From: Paenibacillus alvei DSM 29
Lineage (GTDB): Bacteria; Bacillota; Bacilli; Paenibacillales; Paenibacillaceae
Direction: 5' to 3'
NCBI RefSeq assembly: GCF_000293805.1
Contig: NZ_AMBZ01000003.1
Span: 248,001 to 312,000 of the forward strand
DNA: 64,000 nt
In this document: positions 25,029 to 33,772 of the stretch, one piece after another
Numbering within the stretch: the stretch's first letter is position 1
How the letters are laid out: every line of letters starts with the position of its first letter
The notes under the pieces: generated by a model
Seen by the model: only the letters and a program-made list of their open reading frames with translations
The model's database searches: none
Told to the model about the DNA's origin: nothing
Made by a program: the position numbers and the translations under genes

Positions 25029-26246
25029 ATGTCACTTGTACAATATAAAATGAACATTCATGTATCGGACGAACAAATTGCTGATCTCAAAAGACGCTTG
25101 AAGGATACTCGATTCATCAGCAATCCAGGAAATGAAGACCGATACTATGGTATCGATGCTAAATATATGAGTGAATTGGTTGACTACTGGGCTAGTCAAT
25201 TCGACTGGCGCAAAGCAGAAGCGCAGATTAACGCTTTTGATCACTATAAAGTAGAGATAGATGGCGTACCTATTCACTTTATGCATAAGCCTGGTAAGGG
25301 ACCAAATCCAATTCCGCTAATTATTAGCCATGGCTGGCCTTGGACATTCTGGCACTGGAGCAAAGTCATTGGCCCATTGGCAGATCCTTCTGCATACGGC
25401 GGAGATCCTGAAGATGCATTTGATGTTTATATTCCTTCGCTCCCTGGCTTTGGGTTCTCTACGCCGCTTACAAAACCAGATATGAACTTTTGGAAGATTA
25501 CAGATCTTTTCCATAAACTCATGACGGAGGTATTAGGCCATAAAAAATATGCAGCCAGTGGTTCCGACTATGGCGCGCTGATTACAGGTCAACTTGGTCA
25601 CAAATATGCGGATTCTCTTTATGGCATTCATTTGGGTCATGCGATTCTGCTCAATCTCTTCCAAGGCGAACGCCCATGGGATCTAACCGACGGATTTAAA
25701 GTGCCGGCTGGCGCACCTGATGACATTCGTGAAGGAATTCTTCACTTCCAACGCACTTATGTATCTCATGTGGCCGTTCACATGCTTGACTCTGCGACTA
25801 TCTCCTATGGGCTGAACGACTCTCCGGTCGGACTTCTTGCTTGGATCATGACTCGCTGGTTGAAGTGGGGCGACGATACGGGCTACAACATCGAAGCCAA
25901 GTACACCAAGGATGAGCTTCTGACTATGGCATCGATTTTCTGGTTCAGCAACAGCATTGAGATGACAATTCGGATGTATACAAATATGAATCGTTATCCA
26001 TGGACGCCATCCCATGATCGCACACCGATCGTTGAAGCGCCTATGGGTATCACTTTCCTTGGAGGCGAAAATATCCCAGGTACGACTACCGAAACTCGCG
26101 TTCAAGCGTTTCTCGACAGCCCAGACGCAAAATGGTATAACCCGATTTACTTGAAAGCCCATGAAAGAGGGGGGCACTTCACGGGATGGGAAAACCCAGA
26201 CGCCATTATTGAGGATATTCGTGGAACATTTAAAAAACTTAGATAA
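25029..26246 (+). CDS. Epoxide hydrolase (EHN domain plus alpha/beta hydrolase)
   Basis: About 405 residues. GGAGGG lies 9 bases before the ATG at 25029. The N-terminal 110 residues are an epoxide-hydrolase N-terminal domain (MNIHVSDEQIADLKRRLKDT, then DYWASQFDWRKAEAQINAFD). The core has the oxyanion motif SHGWPWTFWHW, the nucleophile aspartate in AASGSDYGALITGQLG, cap tyrosines and the catalytic histidine in ERGGHFTGWENPD. The enzyme opens epoxides to diols; juvenile-hormone- or terpene-type and xenobiotic epoxides are typical for this group. It follows the SnoaL-like gene and is probably repressed by the TetR protein downstream. Confidence 0.88.
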   Translation: MSLVQYKMNIHVSDEQIADLKRRLKDTRFISNPGNEDRYYGIDAKYMSELVDYWASQFDWRKAEAQINAFDHYKVEIDGVPIHFMHKPGKGPNPIPLIISHGWPWTFWHWSKVIGPLADPSAYGGDPEDAFDVYIPSLPGFGFSTPLTKPDMNFWKITDLFHKLMTEVLGHKKYAASGSDYGALITGQLGHKYADSLYGIHLGHAILLNLFQGERPWDLTDGFKVPAGAPDDIREGILHFQRTYVSHVAVHMLDSATISYGLNDSPVGLLAWIMTRWLKWGDDTGYNIEAKYTKDELLTMASIFWFSNSIEMTIRMYTNMNRYPWTPSHDRTPIVEAPMGITFLGGENIPGTTTETRVQAFLDSPDAKWYNPIYLKAHERGGHFTGWENPDAIIEDIRGTFKKLR

Positions 26247-26378
26247 CATCTCAGAAGAAAATTTGGAAGAATGACTAACGAAAAAACGATAGTTAAGTGG
26301 GATCAGCGACGGCATTTTGAAACTTTGTTTTCTCGGACATTCTGTGATCGCAAAAGAACGTCAAATGGTGTATTATGT

Positions 26379-26400
26379 TTAGATTGATTGTTCAATTTTT
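26379..26400. promoter_or_regulatory. Possible degenerate TetR operator before tetR
   Basis: TTAGATTGATTGTTCAATTT resembles the palindromes upstream (AGATTGAATG half-site) with a GATTG-TT-CAATT core. It lies about 30 bases before the TetR start, fitting autorepression. Confidence 0.45.
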
Positions 26401-26427
26401 GAGAATGTGCGAAAGGAGGTAGTAAGC

Positions 26428-27024
26428 ATGTTCGAGCAATATAACAATGTGCAGCAGGCCGTCCTTGAGACAACTCTGGATCTGATCATCGACAGGGAAC
26501 TGCAGGCTACGTCCATGTCGCTGATCGCTAAGAATTCAGGTGTTTCTACTGGAAACATTTATCACTATTTCAGCAGCAAGGAAGATATCATTAATGAACT
26601 GTACAAGGCGATCGTGCGATTTAACGGAGAGTTCGTAACGAAGAACATAAACGAGACTGATTCTATTCAGAAGCAGTTTCGTAATGCTTGGCGCAACTTG
26701 ATCGAGCTGGGCAATAAGTATCCGAAGGGGTTTCGTTTTATTGAGCAGTATTCATTCTCTCCTTATATTTACGAGCAGTCTAAGCTGGAAGCTTACAAGG
26801 ACGGCTGGTGCGGCCCACTAGAGAAGATGTATCAAAAGGCAGTCGAGGAAGGCCTATTCGTTCAATTGGAGCCTCAAATAATGGTGCAGATGCACTATGG
26901 ATCCATTGTTTATCTCTTAAAGGCTAATCAGCAAAATTTGATTGAGCTAACAGATGATATTGTGGATAAAGCGATTCTCGCTTGCTGGAACGCAGTGAGC
27001 CGCCAGGGGCAAACTTTCATATAA
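26428..27024 (+). CDS. TetR/AcrR-family regulator of the epoxide hydrolase unit
   Basis: About 198 residues. AAGGAGGT precedes the ATG at 26428. The N-terminal helix-turn-helix is MSLIAKNSGVSTGNIYHYFS followed by SKEDIINELYK, the TetR signature. The C-terminal ligand-binding domain is helical and aromatic-rich (FRFIEQYSFSPYIYEQSKLE). The operator-like palindromes upstream of the SnoaL gene and before this gene suggest it represses both the enzyme pair and itself. A terminator follows. Confidence 0.88.
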   Translation: MFEQYNNVQQAVLETTLDLIIDRELQATSMSLIAKNSGVSTGNIYHYFSSKEDIINELYKAIVRFNGEFVTKNINETDSIQKQFRNAWRNLIELGNKYPKGFRFIEQYSFSPYIYEQSKLEAYKDGWCGPLEKMYQKAVEEGLFVQLEPQIMVQMHYGSIVYLLKANQQNLIELTDDIVDKAILACWNAVSRQGQTFI

Positions 27025-27029
27025 TAAAA

Positions 27030-27072
27030 AACAGACCGATCGTCCCCCATAGAAGGCGGACATTGGTCTGTT
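27030..27072 (+). terminator. Terminator of the tetR gene
   Basis: AACAGACCGAT and ATTGGTCTGTT pair with one G-T pair around a 21-base loop; the tail TCTCATTT is T-rich. Confidence 0.75.
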
Positions 27073-27110
27073 CTCATTTACAGCTATGTGATCGGGATTG
27101 TCATCCGTAT

Positions 27111-27260
27111 TTAGATCTCATTTTCTTGACTAATGCACAATGACTGAAGATGCTCTCCCAGAATACGTTCAACACGCTCGGCTTGTAGGCGCTGCGGATG
27201 AAGGATGAGATGGAGGGCAAGCCCATCCAGCAGCGCATATAGCTTCTCGACTCGGGCTAA
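27111..27260 (-). pseudogene. TetR-family regulator, C-terminal fragment
   Basis: On the minus strand the frame reads LARVEKLYALLDGLALHLIL then HPQRLQAERVERILGEHLQS and ends QENEI at a TAA. This is the C-terminal tail of a TetR_C_6-type regulator (ligand domain final helices). The DNA-binding part is missing: at 27260 the sequence passes directly into a plus-strand hydrolase fragment. Confidence 0.7.
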
Positions 27261-27688
27261 TCAAGAATTCAGGAGTGCTCAGATTGTTTCAAGATTCCCT
27301 GCTGGAGGGGATGGTTGCAGAGGAAAAGCGTTCCCAATTTATGAATGTGATTGCAAAGCCAAGCTACTTCGATGCCGTTGCGGAAGAAGCAAAGCTGATT
27401 GACAGTGTGGAAAATGCGGTTCGGGGGCAAAAGCTGGGAGATATGCCGGTAAGAGTGATTCCACGAGGTATTCCGCATCCTTATTCAAGTACGGGCATTT
27501 GGGAAGAAGCAGCAAAGAAACTAAAGGAGATTTGGCAGAAAGGTCAGCGGCGAATGTTGAACATTTCATCGAACAGCAAACTGATAGTAGCAGCGAAGAG
27601 CGGGCATATGGTAATTGATGATGAACCGCAGCTGGTGGTGGATGTTATTCGTAAGGTGTTGGCTTCAGTGGCAAATAGAAACATATAG
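27257..27688 (+). pseudogene. Alpha/beta hydrolase, C-terminal fragment
   Basis: The frame begins without a start at the junction near 27257 and reads LIKNSGVLRLFQDSLLEGMV, then KLIDSVENAVRGQKLGDMPV and ISSNSKLIVAAKSGHMVIDD before the stop. It contains the cap domain and the catalytic histidine (SGHMV) of an alpha/beta hydrolase. The nucleophile elbow (GxSxGG) and the oxyanion region are missing. A deletion seems to have fused this gene tail to the tail of a divergent or convergent tetR gene. Confidence 0.7.
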
Positions 27689-27759
27689 AATAGAAAATGA
27701 AGTCGAGAGTATGTATCAGTTTGAGCGCTAATGAAGACATTGTTAGATAAAGTAAAACA

Positions 27760-27797
27760 AAGTCAGAAAGCTGGTTTCGGTCATCTTTCTGACTTTT
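27760..27797. terminator. Rho-independent terminator
   Basis: AAGTCAGAAAG and CTTTCTGACTT pair perfectly around a 14-base loop. It stands between the hydrolase fragment and the convergent M24 peptidase gene and can serve both. Confidence 0.85.
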
Positions 27798-27833
27798 ATG
27801 TCACATGATAGAGTTCTATTATGAAAAGTAAAG

Positions 27834-29048
27834 CTAAAGTGAAATCAAATCCCGTGACAACGAATTTAATCGTTCCATTCCGTTGTCAGTAATCAGCACC
27901 ATATCCTCGATCATAATCGATCCGATGCCATATCCGTAGTAGGGTGTCTCCAAGCAGATAACCATGCCCGGCTGAAATTCTGTGTCCTCGGATGGACTGA
28001 GGAATGGAGCTTCCTCTGCAGCTAAGCTTAATCCTGCACTGTGGCCCAAATGTCCACGATTATAAGTCGGAAGGCCGGAACGGCGGATGACAGACATTGC
28101 TTCGTTAAAGGCATGCTTCATTGGCATCCCCGGCTCAATGATCTCGAGCAGATGATCATGTCCAGTCCGCAGCGCGTTGTAGATACGCTGTACCGTATCG
28201 GAAGGGGAACCGAGCACAAATGTGCGAGCGATGTCTGAGCCGTATCCGTTGACGTCGACACCGACATCAAACTTGATCACTTCACCAGCTTGTCCAGGTC
28301 GTGTATCGAAAATATGTGCAGGGGCGAAATGATCCCCAACAGATATCATATGGAAGCGGGAATTTGCTCCATTTGCATGAGTCAGCAGGGCAAGACGGAA
28401 CGCATCTGCGATATCAAAAGCAGAGCTTCCGACGGAGATTCCTTTTATCGCCTCGGTTATGCCAATTTCGGCGTAGGTGCAGCTCTTGCGGAGCTGTTCC
28501 ACTTCCCATGGCGTTTTCTGTGCACGCAGTTCGGTCAAAATTGGGCTTGCCTCTGATAGCTCGACATGGGGCAAAGCGTCTTGCAAGGCGCGTACAGCTC
28601 CGTACTTCATGGCGTTCAGCTCCACGGCAACCTTTCCACTGCTTACTCCATACTCAGCGAGCACCTCATGGAGCAATCCAAACATCTCCTGAACCTGATG
28701 ATTCACTGGGCGTTTCCCTTCATATTTATCACCACGCAATCCAAGCGGATCATCGACGTCGACCCAGGTTGGGTATGTTCGGAGCTCGCATTGGGGCAAG
28801 TCCTCTGGAACGCCTGCGGCTTCAAATTCGTTCATGATGATGACCGTGCGGCGCGACGAATCACGGAATATGACGGCTAGTGCGACTTCGCTCATACGCA
28901 AGGTGTACATGAACGTGCTCGGATGGCCGGATAAATAGTAGAAGTTCTCGCAGCCAGATGCCACGATGGCGTCTATCTGTTCACGTTCCATGATTTGTCG
29001 TGCATGCTCGGTGACATGCTTCAGATGCTCTGCTTTGTCGTTCATCAT
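27834..29048 (-). CDS. M24-family metallopeptidase (Xaa-Pro aminopeptidase-like)
   Basis: About 404 residues. An N-terminal creatinase-like domain is followed by the pita-bread fold. Metal ligands are all present: KFDVGVDVNGYGSDIARTF (two aspartates), GHLGHSAGLSLAAEEAPFLS (His), MVICLETPYYGYG (Glu) and SIMIEDMVLITDNG (Glu). These enzymes cut Xaa-Pro bonds at the N-terminus of peptides, or hydrolyse creatine-like substrates. GGAGAG precedes the ATG at 29048. It is the last gene of a minus-strand group with an amino acid ABC importer, which suggests that imported peptides or amidated amino acids are its substrates. Confidence 0.87.
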   Translation of the reverse strand: MMNDKAEHLKHVTEHARQIMEREQIDAIVASGCENFYYLSGHPSTFMYTLRMSEVALAVIFRDSSRRTVIIMNEFEAAGVPEDLPQCELRTYPTWVDVDDPLGLRGDKYEGKRPVNHQVQEMFGLLHEVLAEYGVSSGKVAVELNAMKYGAVRALQDALPHVELSEASPILTELRAQKTPWEVEQLRKSCTYAEIGITEAIKGISVGSSAFDIADAFRLALLTHANGANSRFHMISVGDHFAPAHIFDTRPGQAGEVIKFDVGVDVNGYGSDIARTFVLGSPSDTVQRIYNALRTGHDHLLEIIEPGMPMKHAFNEAMSVIRRSGLPTYNRGHLGHSAGLSLAAEEAPFLSPSEDTEFQPGMVICLETPYYGYGIGSIMIEDMVLITDNGMERLNSLSRDLISL

Positions 29049-29221
29049 GACAGTCTCTCCTTTGATGAAAGTTCGATATTCAATTCCAATCCCCTTCGAA
29101 TTTTAATGAAATAGCACTTCGGTTACATCTCCATATCCATGTCCATTTCCATTTCTGTGCCATTGTTGCTGCAAATGGTTTTGCAATTGGTATTCCATTG
29201 ATATTTTCATTTCTACTGCTC

Positions 29222-30025
29222 TTACTTTACTTCCGCTTCGGGCGTCTTTATTTCCTGCGTGATCGTGTCTGGATCATTTGCGAGCTGCCGCAAAAACTTG
29301 CGGGCGCGCTCTGTCTTAGGTTGATTGAAAAACTGCTCAGGCGCGCTTTCCTCTTGAATTTTGCCGTCACTCATGAAAATGACGCGATTGGCAACTTCTT
29401 GGGCGAATTTCATCTCGTGCGTTACGACGATCATAGTCATGCCTTCCGCAGCGAGCTGCTTCATTACCGCAAGCACTTCGCCCGTGAGTTCCGGATCGAG
29501 CGCGGATGTCGGTTCATCGAAGAGCATAATTTCAGGCTGCATCGCAAGTGCCCGTGCAATTGCAACACGCTGCTGCTGACCCCCGGACAGCCTAGAAGGA
29601 TACTCATCCTTTTTATGCAGCAGTCCTACCTTGGCAAGCAACGTTTCCCCAATCTTAATCGCTTCCTCTTTGGACAGCTTTTTGACGATTGTTGGGGCCA
29701 TGATAACATTGTCCAACACGGTCATATGCGGAAACAGGTTGAACGATTGGAACACCATGCCTGTTAACGTGCGAATTTGCTGAACGGCTTTCTTTTTAGA
29801 AGCAGCATCCATTGCGGTATTCCATTCGGCACTACCGACTTGAATGGAACCGGAGTCTGGAACCTCCAGTCCGTTCAGGCAGCGCAGCAATGTACTTTTT
29901 CCCGAACCGCTAGGCCCGACCAATACGACGATTTCACCAGATCGAACTTGCAGATTGATATCTTCGAACACAAGCAAATCTCCGAACCGTTTCCTTAGTT
30001 TGTTTACTTCAATCATGTTGATCAC
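29222..30025 (-). CDS. Polar amino acid ABC transporter, ATP-binding protein
   Basis: About 267 residues. Walker [10 protein letters not shown] near residue 40, the Q loop, the signature [16 protein letters not shown], Walker [16 protein letters not shown] and the switch histidine in VVTHEM are all intact. It resembles GlnQ/TcyC-type subunits. Start: a GTG at 30025 lies close behind AAGGACG, with an alternative ATG at 30016. The permease gene ends 6 bases upstream, so the two are translated together. The subunit energises uptake of an amino acid bound by the lipoprotein encoded at 32190-33014. Confidence 0.92.
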   Translation of the reverse strand: MINMIEVNKLRKRFGDLLVFEDINLQVRSGEIVVLVGPSGSGKSTLLRCLNGLEVPDSGSIQVGSAEWNTAMDAASKKKAVQQIRTLTGMVFQSFNLFPHMTVLDNVIMAPTIVKKLSKEEAIKIGETLLAKVGLLHKKDEYPSRLSGGQQQRVAIARALAMQPEIMLFDEPTSALDPELTGEVLAVMKQLAAEGMTMIVVTHEMKFAQEVANRVIFMSDGKIQEESAPEQFFNQPKTERARKFLRQLANDPDTITQEIKTPEAEVK

Positions 30026-30031
30026 ACGTCC

Positions 30032-30694
30032 TTAATAGGCTTTAGACAAGCGAATTTCAATACGGTTCAAAATCGCTGAGAAGCCAATACTCATTACCCA
30101 ATACATGAGGGCAATCGCAATGAAAAATGGCATTGCCACATAATATTGTGCAATAAGCAGTTGGGCGGAGCGAAGCAGCTCCGTTACGGTAACGACCGAG
30201 ACGAGAGATGTCTCCTTCAGCATGCCGATGAAGGTATTGCCCATCGGTGGGATCGCTACGCGCGCCGCCTGCGGAAGCACAACTCTCCACATCGTTTGCC
30301 AGGGAGATAAGCCTAATGATAAAGCAGCTTCGGTCTGTCCGTTGGATACGGAAAGGATGGCGCCGCGGAATGTTTCGGACAAGTACGCGCTGATGTTGAT
30401 ACTAAGTGAAATAAAGGCCGCTGTGAGCGGCCCGAGTGTAATCCCAAAGTCGGGTAGTCCATAGTAAATAATGAAAATCTGTACCAATATCGGCGTTCCG
30501 CGAATGATAGACACATAAATTCTAGCGACATTGCGGATGAACTTATTTCCCTTCAAGCGAGCTACGGCGACAACCAACCCGATGAGGAGTCCAAAGAACA
30601 TGGAAACGATCGTAATCAGCAGGGTGTAATATGCGCCTGTAAATAAAAAGTCTAGGTTTTGCCAATAGCGTTGCATAAAAGAATCCCACTGCAA
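30032..30694 (-). CDS. Polar amino acid ABC transporter, permease
   Basis: About 220 residues with five membrane helices. The HEQ/His-Glu-Gln family permease motif is clear: GAYYTLLITIVSMFFGLLIG at the N-terminus and the EAA loop NGQTEAALSLGLSPWQTMWR with VVLPQAARVAIPPMGN. The start is uncertain: a TTG at 30694 or the ATG at 30676, neither with a good ribosome binding site. That fits the situation upstream, where an IS4-type element separates the gene from its substrate-binding protein gene. Confidence 0.88.
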   Translation of the reverse strand: MQWDSFMQRYWQNLDFLFTGAYYTLLITIVSMFFGLLIGLVVAVARLKGNKFIRNVARIYVSIIRGTPILVQIFIIYYGLPDFGITLGPLTAAFISLSINISAYLSETFRGAILSVSNGQTEAALSLGLSPWQTMWRVVLPQAARVAIPPMGNTFIGMLKETSLVSVVTVTELLRSAQLLIAQYYVAMPFFIAIALMYWVMSIGFSAILNRIEIRLSKAY

Positions 30695-30740
30695 ATATTA
30701 AAGGAAAGATATTGTTGCAGATAAAATAATTTACAGTTTT

Positions 30741-30786
30741 CTTGCTTTCATATAAGCCAAAAAGTTAAGGGTTCTATGAAAGCAAG
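30741..30786. repeat. Perfect 12-base inverted repeat beside the IS4-type element
   Basis: CTTGCTTTCATA (30741-30752) and TATGAAAGCAAG (30775-30786) are perfect reverse complements separated by 22 bases. There is no T run. It may be part of the insertion sequence end, an operator, or an mRNA hairpin before the permease gene. Confidence 0.5.
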
Positions 30787-32110
30787 TAGCCGCGCCCATT
30801 TGGTAATATCTATCATTTCAAGGAACTATTTTCCTGAATCTTAGGTCTTTACGACTTTCTGCCGACCTTTGGAAGTGCGAGCAGGCTTCCGAAAAACAGC
30901 TTCTCTGAACGTTTCCCAGGGCTGATACAGCATTGAGATAAGTAGTCGATGTAGATCTAATAAGCTCTTCGTTGTACCAAGCTCCATTTTCATCAAGAGC
31001 TGAAGGCTATATGCGATCAAACAAATGAGGATCTGATTCCATACCGCGTTCTCTTGCTCTCCATAGAAACGCGTCAGCTTCAGATGCTGTTTAACCCAAC
31101 GGAAGAATGTTTCTATCTTCCAACGATTGCGATACAGCTCACTGATCTCTTCTGCTGTTAAATCAAAGCGATTGCTAATGATGCGGATCAGCTTACCCTT
31201 TAAATCGGTCGTTTCTACAAGTCGCAATGCCTCTTCCATCTGTTTCTTTCCTTTACCGATTCGAACCATTTGATCCCGATGGATCAAGGAGTTTTCGGCT
31301 ACTGGAAATTCGGAGAGCGTCTCCACGACCGCGTTGTTCTTCAAACGAGTTACGAAAAAAATGCCTTCCCTGCAGTAATGATCATACTTCTTGTAATCGA
31401 CATAGCCGCGATCGAACACATAGGTGGCTCCGGTTTCATCAATAAGAGCATCCATTTGAGTACGATCCGCAGGCTTCGCAGGTGTAAGCACTGCCTTTTC
31501 TGGATAAACCGTGTCCGGATCGCAAAAGGTTACTCGCAAATGAAGTTTGACACCGGATTTTGTTTTTCGGTACGTTGCCCATTTGTATTTACTTAAACAT
31601 AGGCTCATCGTCGTGGAATCTAGCAATTTTACTGTGCCGATTCGCCCTGAAGCAGGACGGCTGTGCTCGCTGATTTTCAAGACCAGATCCGCAAATATGC
31701 TTTGCAAAACCTCACTGGAAAGCTTGTTGTTTTTCCTTGATAGCTGTGAGGTGCTTATGGACGTAATTCCAAGTTCTTTCTGGAACGCTTCGTTACACTG
31801 CAATTCAGTAACGATAGTTCGTAAACAGTCTCGCTGCTGCAGCTGTGCATCCATAAAGATCAAGAGATAGGCCAGTGAATGCAGCTTTTTAACGTACTTA
31901 TCTTCGCCGGTTTTATCCGTCCAATCTGAAATGATTTGTGCATTTAGTGGTGCGACCCATTTACCAAATGATGAAAGTAGTGTATCCTTGTCCATGTACG
32001 ATCTCCTATGATTAGGGATTTGGACAGGACTACCTGCTCCCCTAATTATGGAGATTTTTTCTTTGAATGGACGTCGATAATTTAACATTTTTAGTACAAT
32101 TTAGAATTTG
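30787..32110 (-). mobile_element. IS4-type insertion sequence (ends approximate)
   Basis: The transposase and its flanks interrupt the ABC importer operon. I could not identify matching terminal inverted repeats or target duplications by eye, so the limits are estimates: the left one after the 12-base inverted repeat at 30741-30786, the right one before the ribosome-binding-site-like GGGAGGG segment at about 32165. Confidence 0.6.
30841..31995 (-). CDS. IS4-family transposase
   Basis: About 384 residues from the ATG at 31995, which follows GGAGATCG. DDE catalytic residues: the first aspartate in VKLLDSTTMSLC, the second in TYVFDRGYVDYKKYD, and the glutamate in YRNRWKIETFFRWVKQHLKL, the Y-x-x-R-W-x-I-E-x-x-F motif of IS4 transposases. 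The frame is intact, so the element may be active. It lies between the substrate-binding protein gene and the permease gene of one ABC importer and points the same way as they do, so it may partly relieve its own polarity by readthrough. Confidence 0.92.
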   Translation of the reverse strand: MDKDTLLSSFGKWVAPLNAQIISDWTDKTGEDKYVKKLHSLAYLLIFMDAQLQQRDCLRTIVTELQCNEAFQKELGITSISTSQLSRKNNKLSSEVLQSIFADLVLKISEHSRPASGRIGTVKLLDSTTMSLCLSKYKWATYRKTKSGVKLHLRVTFCDPDTVYPEKAVLTPAKPADRTQMDALIDETGATYVFDRGYVDYKKYDHYCREGIFFVTRLKNNAVVETLSEFPVAENSLIHRDQMVRIGKGKKQMEEALRLVETTDLKGKLIRIISNRFDLTAEEISELYRNRWKIETFFRWVKQHLKLTRFYGEQENAVWNQILICLIAYSLQLLMKMELGTTKSLLDLHRLLISMLYQPWETFREAVFRKPARTSKGRQKVVKT

Positions 32111-32189
32111 TAATTAGGTCTGAAATTTAATGCAACGCTATTGAGGTTTTGCATGACGAGTTCCATCTCTTGTACCCTCCCGGAATGGC

Positions 32190-33014
32190 TTAAATGTTAG
32201 GCTCTACATCAAACCATTTTTTGAAAATTTCTTTGAATGTGCCGTCCGATTTCATTTCTTCCAATGCTTTGTTGATGGCGGCAAGCAGCTCCGGATTGTT
32301 CTTGCGAATGGCGATACCGGCTACATCTTCTTTGATAGGCTCACCGACAGCCTTCACGTCGAAATGATTTTTCTCAATCAACGGCTTGAGCGCAAATACG
32401 TTGTTAATCGTTGCATCGATGCGTCCCACATTCAAATCCTGCAAGGAGGTAATGACATCGTTGTAAGTCGCAATTTCAAACTTTCCAACCTTAGGCATTG
32501 CAACATCGCGCAAATATTTCTCATCATTCGTTCCAAGACCGACACCGATCTTCTTGTCTTTGAAGTCTTCAATTTTCTGGATGGACGTATTGTCACTCTT
32601 CACGATGACATTTACGGCATTTTTCACATAAGGAGTGGAGAAATCCATCTTCTGCTTGCGATCGTCTGTAATGGTAACTTGGCTGACTAGCGCATCGTAT
32701 TTATCCTTTTGCAATCCTTCGATCAATCCGGAGAATTCGCCAGTGATGAACTCGACCTCTACTCCGATATGTTTCGCGACTGCCTTGGCAATATCAGCAT
32801 CGAAGCCGTCGACCTCACGCTTATCGTTAATGAAGTTGTATGGGGCATAAGTGCCCATAAGCCCGATTTTAATTTTTCCAGATTTTTTAATTTGTTCCAG
32901 TGCGTTAGCGGAGCCCGCATCCGTTGTCGATTTGCTTCCGCATCCGACAAGTGCCACCGCGAGAACCGTTAATAGAGTAGTAGCTTTCAGAAGTTTTTTG
33001 AAATGGAATGACAT
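32190..33014 (-). CDS. Polar amino acid ABC transporter, substrate-binding lipoprotein
   Basis: About 274 residues from the ATG at 33014, after GGAGG. A lipobox (LAVALVGCGS) gives the lipidated cysteine. SBP_bac_3 features follow: KIGLMGTYAPYNFINDKREV, DGFDADIAKAVAKHIGVEVE, VSQVTITDDRKQKMDFSTPY, and DKKIGVGLGTNDEKYL. The arginine and aspartate that bind the amino acid carboxylate and amino groups are in place. The protein hands its amino acid to the permease encoded beyond the insertion sequence at 30032-30694. Intact. Confidence 0.92.
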   Translation of the reverse strand: MSFHFKKLLKATTLLTVLAVALVGCGSKSTTDAGSANALEQIKKSGKIKIGLMGTYAPYNFINDKREVDGFDADIAKAVAKHIGVEVEFITGEFSGLIEGLQKDKYDALVSQVTITDDRKQKMDFSTPYVKNAVNVIVKSDNTSIQKIEDFKDKKIGVGLGTNDEKYLRDVAMPKVGKFEIATYNDVITSLQDLNVGRIDATINNVFALKPLIEKNHFDVKAVGEPIKEDVAGIAIRKNNPELLAAINKALEEMKSDGTFKEIFKKWFDVEPNI

Positions 33015-33124
33015 GATTGTTGCCTCCTTGTGATGTTGTAGCTGTTTCCATTTGAACTCCAATGAAATGATCATATTCACGTTGAACCGTGCATGTATAT
33101 GGGCTTCGGCAACCGTAATCGGAA

Positions 33125-33751
33125 TTATCCGAGAAGTCCCCGAAATTCGAATGTGGCAGTTGCTTCTGCGATTGCTGCTGGCGAATAGGCAGACTGGTAA
33201 TCGACCTCATGCATAGGGCCGAACAGCCATTTGGACAACACGCCTGTAAGTAAGCAGACCAGAATGTTGGCGCGGAGCGACAAATCATCTTTTTGCGGCA
33301 GCATTCCCAATTCGATTGCTCTTTGTATATTCATCTTGAATGCTGCTTCAAAAGCAATCCAGGCTTGCGATACAGCTTCTCGAACGGGAGGATCGGCGCC
33401 TTGCCCCTTCATAAGAAGGAGAGCCATCAAATTCCGGTTCTGATCAGCGAATGTGAATAGCTCGGTGAGCAGTCGAGTCGAGGAGCTTATCATATCATCG
33501 ACAGTCCCTGTATGCTTGCGATAGCCTTGAGCAATGACTTTGCTTAGTTTCTCCTTGCCTTCATCAATTAACTCGAGAACGATTTGTTCTTTGCTTTGAA
33601 AATACCAATAGAACGTTCCTTGAGAGACACCGGCAGCTTTGACCACATCGGATATCTTCGTACAGTGGTATCCTTTGTTTGCAAAAAGGTAGAGAGCAGC
33701 ATTCATGAGCTGCTGACGTCTATCCGGTTCTTGATTTGATCTGATAGCCAG
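33125..33751 (-). CDS. TetR/AcrR-family regulator, unusual start
   Basis: The visible protein includes QQLMNAALYLFANKGYHCTK, then ISDVVKAAGVSQGTFYWYFQ and SKEQIVLELI, the TetR helix-turn-helix, and a helical ligand domain to residue about 209. Homologous sequence extends upstream of the internal ATG at 33706 (LAIRSNQEPDRR), but only a CTG at 33751 begins this frame; GGGAG lies 9 bases before it. The nearby ATG at 33758 is in another frame and only two bases from GGGAG. So either CTG is the start, or an extra A has shifted the frame. A palindromic operator sits just upstream, fitting autoregulation. Confidence 0.8.
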   Translation of the reverse strand: MAIRSNQEPDRRQQLMNAALYLFANKGYHCTKISDVVKAAGVSQGTFYWYFQSKEQIVLELIDEGKEKLSKVIAQGYRKHTGTVDDMISSSTRLLTELFTFADQNRNLMALLLMKGQGADPPVREAVSQAWIAFEAAFKMNIQRAIELGMLPQKDDLSLRANILVCLLTGVLSKWLFGPMHEVDYQSAYSPAAIAEATATFEFRGLLG

Positions 33752-33772
33752 CGTTCATCGCTCCCTTTTCTT

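Noticed and set aside
29100-29170. CCAT-rich short repeats near the ATPase gene end (possible repeat array)
   Set aside because: The repeats are irregular, short and without spacers; not a CRISPR or a minisatellite.
30741-30786. Terminator between binding-protein gene and permease gene
   Set aside because: The stem is perfect, but no T run follows on either strand, so it is listed only as an inverted repeat.
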